NCBI GenBank assembly: GCA_963971535.1
Contig: OZ020586.1
Span: forward strand, 75,809,703-75,873,702
DNA: 64,000 nucleotides
Reading direction: 5' to 3'
Source of the DNA: Notolepis coatsorum
Lineage: Eukaryota > Chordata > Actinopteri > Aulopiformes > Paralepididae
In this document: positions 59,604-64,000 of the stretch, piece after piece
Layout: the number at the start of each line of letters is the position of its first letter
How positions within the stretch are numbered: position 1 is the stretch's first letter
The notes under the pieces: model-generated
What the model saw: only the letters and a program-made list of their open reading frames with translations
What the model was told of the DNA's origin: nothing
The model's database searches: none
Position numbers and translations under genes: made by a program

Positions 59604-60256
59604 TGATATGCAAATAGCGCGTGAGGTTCCACACCGTGCTACCCCGTCCCATGAACAACGCATGCCTGCATGACAACCAGAAGGCGGGGCCGTCGTTGCG
59701 ACGACGAACATCTATAAGTCGAACGGTGTTTCCGGGTGGAGGGCAGACTAGAATCTGACCAAGAGCAAGTAGGACTGAGATCACACAGACGACACTCTCT
59801 CCTCTCATTGAGAGGGGGGGGGGGGGAGGAAGAATGCCACATCAGCATTAGCTTCGGCTACCACGAGGATGGTCTCGGCTAACGAACAGGCCTGAACACT
59901 GTCTATTGGACTGAATAACAAAAGGACGATAGACGAACACACCGAAAGATCATTAGAATAGACTCTTCAAGGACGATACAATTTGATAACATCTGATAAC
60001 ATCTGATTATGAGGTTCTGTTTATAGCAATAAAACAACGCTTTCCCTCATAAGGTATTTCACGGTGTCGAAGTGTCGAATTCTTACGGAGGTGGAGAATT
60101 AGTATGGTTTATGGATTGCACTAACGGGGGAGATAAGGATCTTATCTGCCAGTATCGGAGACGTCAGGACCATTAAAATGACACAACGCAGAGGAATTGG
60201 ATGGAGGGCCAAACAGACGAAGACGTGATACTGGCCAGTTTGATCAGGATCTTACA
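59604..60256 (+). mobile_element. Solo LTR-like block
   Basis: Starts TGATATGC, ends CTTACA, and has CTAT on both sides (59600-59603 and 60257-60260), a possible 4-bp TSD. It contains TCTATAAG near 59710 and AATAAA near 60029, spaced as an LTR promoter and poly(A) signal. An inverted relative lies at 29249-29843. No internal retroviral-type sequence is attached. Confidence 0.62.
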
Positions 60257-60260
60257 CTAT

Positions 60261-60715
60261 ACAGTACATTCAGTTAACTTCTTTAATTTCTTATTAAGAC
60301 ATAAAATCAAACTAAATTATGGATACTTTTAAGTGCTACTCAGAGACACCCACCAGGCACACCCTATGAAAATAACAGAGAGCGAGTCCCTTTTCACGGG
60401 TCGTAATTGAAAACGAGCATCCTCCTTTGGGGAATTATTTTGATTTTACTCCTTTGATTGATTGACTCGAAGTCTTTATGTAAGACGTAACCGTTATATA
60501 ACGTTGCCACCCTGCTGTTAAGAGACCCAATGTGAAAGTCCTCATCATGTTGATCAAGCTCTGGGAGACCATATGGAAAAGAATATTTAGGAAACTGCCT
60601 TCAGAGAGTTTTATACCAAACATATAGTTTCTGCCTTCAGACGGTTTTATAATAAACATATAGGGCGGGATCCACAAAGAATGGATTGCACGGTGCTAAT
60701 TGCACCCTTACTGTA
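60261..60715. other. Noncoding stretch, nothing recognised
   Basis: No motif was found. Confidence 0.4.
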
Positions 60716-60862
60716 CTTACAATTCATTATGAATTGAAAATGGGGGACCCTGATGTAAACAAGACGAAAGTCTTTCTCTGGTCTGCAATTGTGTATATTG
60801 AGCCATACTGTATTGTACCCATTCTGCAATCTGTTAATAACATTTTCAATCAATCAATCACC
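60716..60862 (+). mobile_element. LINE 3' tip with (AATC)n tail
   Basis: Only the last 145 bases of the tetranucleotide-tailed LINE family, ending TTTTCAATCAATCAATCA. Its tail unit is CAAT, not CATT. Confidence 0.85.
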
Positions 60863-61233
60863 TGCGGGGATCACCAAATGATTGGCGGAGCTAGAGCCCC
60901 GGGAGTCGGTGTTGTATTTGTACAACACTGTGTACTTCGGCGCACGCCTCACATATCGGCATGTAACTCGAGAACCGCTGAATGGATTTTGTCACCTGAA
61001 AAGGCTATCCACAGGCAACAAATAGGGCTTTAATTATATATATATTGTATAAAGAAATATGCACATATGGGAAAATCATCCTCAAGAGGGCCCACATGTG
61101 GACCCTCTCGGGAGGTCGCTTATAAGCCTTTGGGCTTTTTGACCATTCCTGCACATTTTAACTGTTCTTCTTTTACTTCTTTTATTCCAGAATGTATGTT
61201 TGTAAGTGCAAATAACAATAAACAAATAATAAA
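60863..61233. other. Noncoding stretch, nothing recognised
   Basis: No motif or repeat boundary was found. Confidence 0.4.
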
Positions 61234-62257
61234 CATGAAATGAATGAATGAATGAATGAATGAATGGATGAATGAATGAATGAATGAATGAATGAATGAA
61301 TGAATGAATGAATGAATGCATGAAAACGTTATTTAACAGATTGCAGAATGGGTACAATACAGTACGGCTCAATACACACAATTTTTAAGGGGATGCAGAC
61401 CAGAGAAAGACGTTTGTCTTGTTTACATCAGGGTCCCCCATTTTCAATTCATAGTGACATTTATGACATACGCTACATACATGACATTTATGGCATAGGG
61501 ACATACATGACATACAGGTATTTAGTACTGTTACATTTGTGACATATATACGATATGCAAATATACAGTACTGTTACCCATAGATCCTGACAGAGTATAT
61601 ATGATGGGGAGGGGACTGTACATTAGGAGGGGGTGGGTGGGTGGGAGAGAAATATACATACGGTGGGGAGAGAATATATACATATGGTGGGGAGGAGACT
61701 GTACATTAGGAGGGGGTGGGTGGGTGGGAGAGAAATATACATACGGTGGGGAGAGAATATATACATGCGGTGGGGAGGAGACTGTCTATTAGGAGGGGGT
61801 GGGGGTGGGGGGGGTTGGACATTTACGGTGGCCAGTTTCGAATTGCAGCCTCCCGTAGGTGCTCTTTAAGAGCGGTTTTGAATGTGGGTAGGGATTCACA
61901 TTCCTTTACAGCTTTGGGTAGGGTGTTCCACATTGATGTGGCATAATTGCGAAATGTGTTTAGTCCCTTGTTTGAGCCGAATCTGGGTTTAACATGATTT
62001 GTTGAGCTTCCTCTGGTGTTGTGGTCGTGGTATTCACTGACCTTTGGGAAGTATTTTGACATGTACATGGGTACCTTAGTCGTATAGTGTTGTAGACCAG
62101 GCCCATTGCAAGTTGCTGTACTCTGTCGTCTACTCTAAGCCATCCTAGGTTGTCAAAGTGGGCAGGGGTGAGGTGGGTTCTGACCAGTTTGTTTTGTGAT
62201 GTTTGTAATCTTGTTTTTTAGCGCCTTTGAGGTGCTTTGATACCATGAGGTGCAAGC
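61234..62257 (-). mobile_element. 5'-truncated LINE copy E
   Basis: Same family as the next entry. The (TGAA)n tail lies at 61234-61320 on the plus strand, then 3' UTR with duplicated roughly 83-bp blocks (61618-61810), then the last part of the coding region (62068-61823: MYMSKYFPKVSEYHDHNTRG... to RNWPP). About 20 bases of coding sequence are deleted relative to the longer copy near 62180. The 5' end abuts the tail of the next copy. Confidence 0.88.
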
Positions 62258-63889
62258 ATGAATGAATGAATGAATGAATGAATGAATGAATGAATGAATG
62301 AATGAAAACTTTATTTAACAGATTGCAGAATGGGTACAATACAGTACGGCTCAATACATACAATTGTTAAGGGGATGCAGACCTGAGAAAGACGTTTGTC
62401 TTGTTTCCATCAGGGTCCCCCATTTTCAATTCATATAGACATTTATGACATACATAACATACATGACATTTATGGCATAGGGACATATAGGTATTTAGTA
62501 CTGATACATTTGTGACATAGGCGGTATTCAAATATACAGTACTGTTACCCCTAGATCCTGACAGAGTATATACATATGATGGGGAGGGGACTGTACATTA
62601 GGAGGGGGTGGGTGGGTGGGAGGGGAATTTACATACGGCGGGGAGGGAATATATACATGCGGTGGGGAGGAGACTGTCTATTAGGAGGTGGTGGGGGTTT
62701 TGGGCATTTACGGTGGCCAGTTTCGAATTGCAGCCTCCCGTAGGTGCTCTTTAAGGGCGGTTTTGAATGTGGGCAGGGATTCACATTCCTTTACAGCTTT
62801 GGGTAGGGCGTTCCACATTGTTGTGGCATAATTGCGAAACGTGTTTAGTCCCTTGTTTGAGCCGAATCTGGGTTTAACATGATTTGTTGAGCTTCCTCTG
62901 GTGTAGTGGTTGTGGTATTCACTGACCTTTGGGAAGTATTTTGACATGTACATGGGCACCCCGGTCGTATAGTGTATCTTGTAGACCAGGCCCATTGCAA
63001 GTTGCTGTACTCTGTCGTCTACTCTAAGCCATCCTAGGTTGGCAAAGTGGGCAGGGGTGAGGTGGGTTCTGGGGTTCAGGTCAAGTAGTAGTCTGACCAG
63101 TTTGTTTTGTGATGTTTGTAATTTTGTTTTAAGCGCCTTTGAGGTGCTTTGGTACCATGAGGTGCACGCATAGTCATAGTACCCTTGAATGAGTGCTCCT
63201 GCCAGAGTCCTCAGGGTATTCTTGTTTACCAGAGAGGAGATCCGGTACAAGAATCTAGTTCGTTGGTTGACTTTTTTTATTACATTGGATGCCATTTTGT
63301 CACAGGAAAGATTTGCCTCTAGGATGGAACCCAGGTAGGTAATTTCGTCTTTCCTTGTGACAATATTGTCACCCACTGTAACTGAGAAGCCGTCGGTCTT
63401 GCTGAGTTTGTTATTTGAACCGAAGAGAATGGACTCTGTTTTGCCCATGTGTAATGATAGTTTGTTATCAGCGAGCCATATGCAGATTTTGCCTAGTTCC
63501 GTGCTGAGGGTTTTTTCAACCTGCAATTTGTTCTTGTCAGAGACCAGCAGGGCTGAGTCGTCCGCAAACAGGAACAAGTTGCAGTCACAGGCTGACGACA
63601 TGTCATTTGCATAAATTAGGAAGAGTAGCGGTCCTAGTATGCTTCCTTGTGGAACACCACAGCTCACTGTGAGGGGGGGGGATAGAGTACCGTTTACCTC
63701 TACCATCTGTTCTCTCCCCTCCAGGTAGGATTGCATCCAGCTCACTGATAGGCTATCAAAACCAATTGCTTTTAGCTTGTCCATTAGAATGGAGTGATTG
63801 ACAGTGTCGAAGGCCTTTTGTAGGTCCAGCATGACCATGCCGCAGTATTTGCCAGCGTCCACCTCTTGTTTGATGTGGTCGTTCATATT
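62258..63889 (-). mobile_element. LINE copy F with reverse transcriptase frame
   Basis: The longest copy of the family in the window: (TGAA)n tail at 62258-62304, 3' UTR, and an RT frame to 63886. Upstream of that the sequence jumps to an internal RT part (copy G). The clade is not certain; motifs fit the broad jockey/CR1/L2 group. Confidence 0.88.
62708..63886 (-). CDS. Partial LINE reverse transcriptase, open 392 codons
   Basis: This is the palm to C-terminal part of a non-LTR retrotransposon RT with all visible catalytic motifs intact: motif A VMLDLQKAFDTVNH (Asp at residue 21), motif B SCGVPQGSILGPLLF (75-89) and motif C LFLFADDSALL (FADD at 107-110). A post-RT region follows (EITYLGSILEANLSC, YYDYACTSWYQSTSKALKTK) and the C-terminus RNWPP. 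It is 5'-truncated: fingers, endonuclease and ORF1 are absent, and the first Met is just an internal codon. The absence of stops or frameshifts over 392 codons contrasts with all other coding relics here and implies a young insertion. Confidence 0.88.
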   Translation of the reverse strand: MNDHIKQEVDAGKYCGMVMLDLQKAFDTVNHSILMDKLKAIGFDSLSVSWMQSYLEGREQMVEVNGTLSPPLTVSCGVPQGSILGPLLFLIYANDMSSACDCNLFLFADDSALLVSDKNKLQVEKTLSTELGKICIWLADNKLSLHMGKTESILFGSNNKLSKTDGFSVTVGDNIVTRKDEITYLGSILEANLSCDKMASNVIKKVNQRTRFLYRISSLVNKNTLRTLAGALIQGYYDYACTSWYQSTSKALKTKLQTSQNKLVRLLLDLNPRTHLTPAHFANLGWLRVDDRVQQLAMGLVYKIHYTTGVPMYMSKYFPKVSEYHNHYTRGSSTNHVKPRFGSNKGLNTFRNYATTMWNALPKAVKECESLPTFKTALKEHLREAAIRNWPP

Positions 63890-64000
63890 CGTAGTACCCT
63901 TGAATGAGTGCTCCTGCCAGAGTCTTCAGGGTATTCTTGTTTACCAGAGAGGAGATCTGGTACAAGAATCTAGTTCGTTGGTTGACTTCTTTTTATTACA
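63890..64000 (-). mobile_element. LINE copy G, internal RT segment
   Basis: Plus-strand 63890-64000 repeats 63170-63285 nearly exactly (TTGGTTGACTTCTTTTTATT versus TTGGTTGACTTTTTTTATTA). On the minus strand it encodes RFLYQISSLVNKNTLKTLAG and then runs straight into the motif A region of copy F. It continues past the window edge. Confidence 0.88.

Overview
The window looks like a repeat-dense intergenic or heterochromatic stretch of a teleost fish nuclear genome. This rests on dense long dinucleotide and trinucleotide microsatellites, several LINE families, tRNA-headed SINEs, hAT, piggyBac-like, Kolobok-like and Tol2-like DNA transposons, BEL/Pao and other LTR elements, and three tyrosine-recombinase (DIRS-like) retrotransposons. 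No intact host protein-coding gene is visible. The nearest to one is a two-exon 3' gene fragment at about 11.7-12.3 kb. A 200-base N run (28801-29000) marks an assembly gap.

Layout. 0-6 kb: microsatellites, a hAT element (2295-3763, 8-bp TSD) with a nested LINE tail, and a SINE (17-bp TSD) split by a LINE. 6.3-11.5 kb: a DIRS-like element on the minus strand with inverted terminal repeats, an internal complementary region and an embedded 120-bp 5S rRNA-like sequence. 11.5-13.4 kb: the gene fragment, followed by a triplicated 3' UTR. 13.4-19.4 kb: a LINE interrupted by a nonautonomous LTR retrotransposon (14413-19376, TSD CTCCT) whose internal region consists almost entirely of minisatellites. 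21.5-23.4 kb: a piggyBac-like element with a hAT element nested in it. 23.4-27.3 kb: L2-like LINE, microsatellites, a 1-kb minisatellite and a TTAA MITE. 28-30 kb: nested SINEs, the gap and an LTR-like block. 31.96-33.72 kb: a second, 5'-truncated copy of the 5S-carrying DIRS-like element, in opposite orientation. 34-37 kb: Tol2-like MITE, L2-like LINE and a piggyBac-like relic. 37.1-43.8 kb: a TIR-bounded element containing a deleted BEL/Pao retrotransposon.

43.8-59.2 kb is one LINE of little more than 2 kb opened up by successive insertions: an RTE-like LINE, an unidentified block, a full-length but degenerate DIRS element (itself carrying a Mutator-type foldback element with a 9-bp TSD), a Kolobok-like element (carrying a 191-bp tandem array and an L1 insertion) and a piggyBac-like MITE. 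59.6-64 kb: an LTR-like block and several copies of one tetranucleotide-tailed LINE family, including a stretch where the reverse transcriptase order is permuted.

The genes do not form a pathway. What joins them is mobile-element biology: nesting order gives relative ages, and autonomous families (DIRS, L2-like LINE) sit next to derivatives that appear to depend on them (5S-carrying DIRS-like elements, a SINE sharing the L2 tail). The strongest candidate for something undescribed is the 5S rRNA module inside the nonautonomous DIRS-like family. All family names come from reading motifs and termini by eye; no database search was possible.
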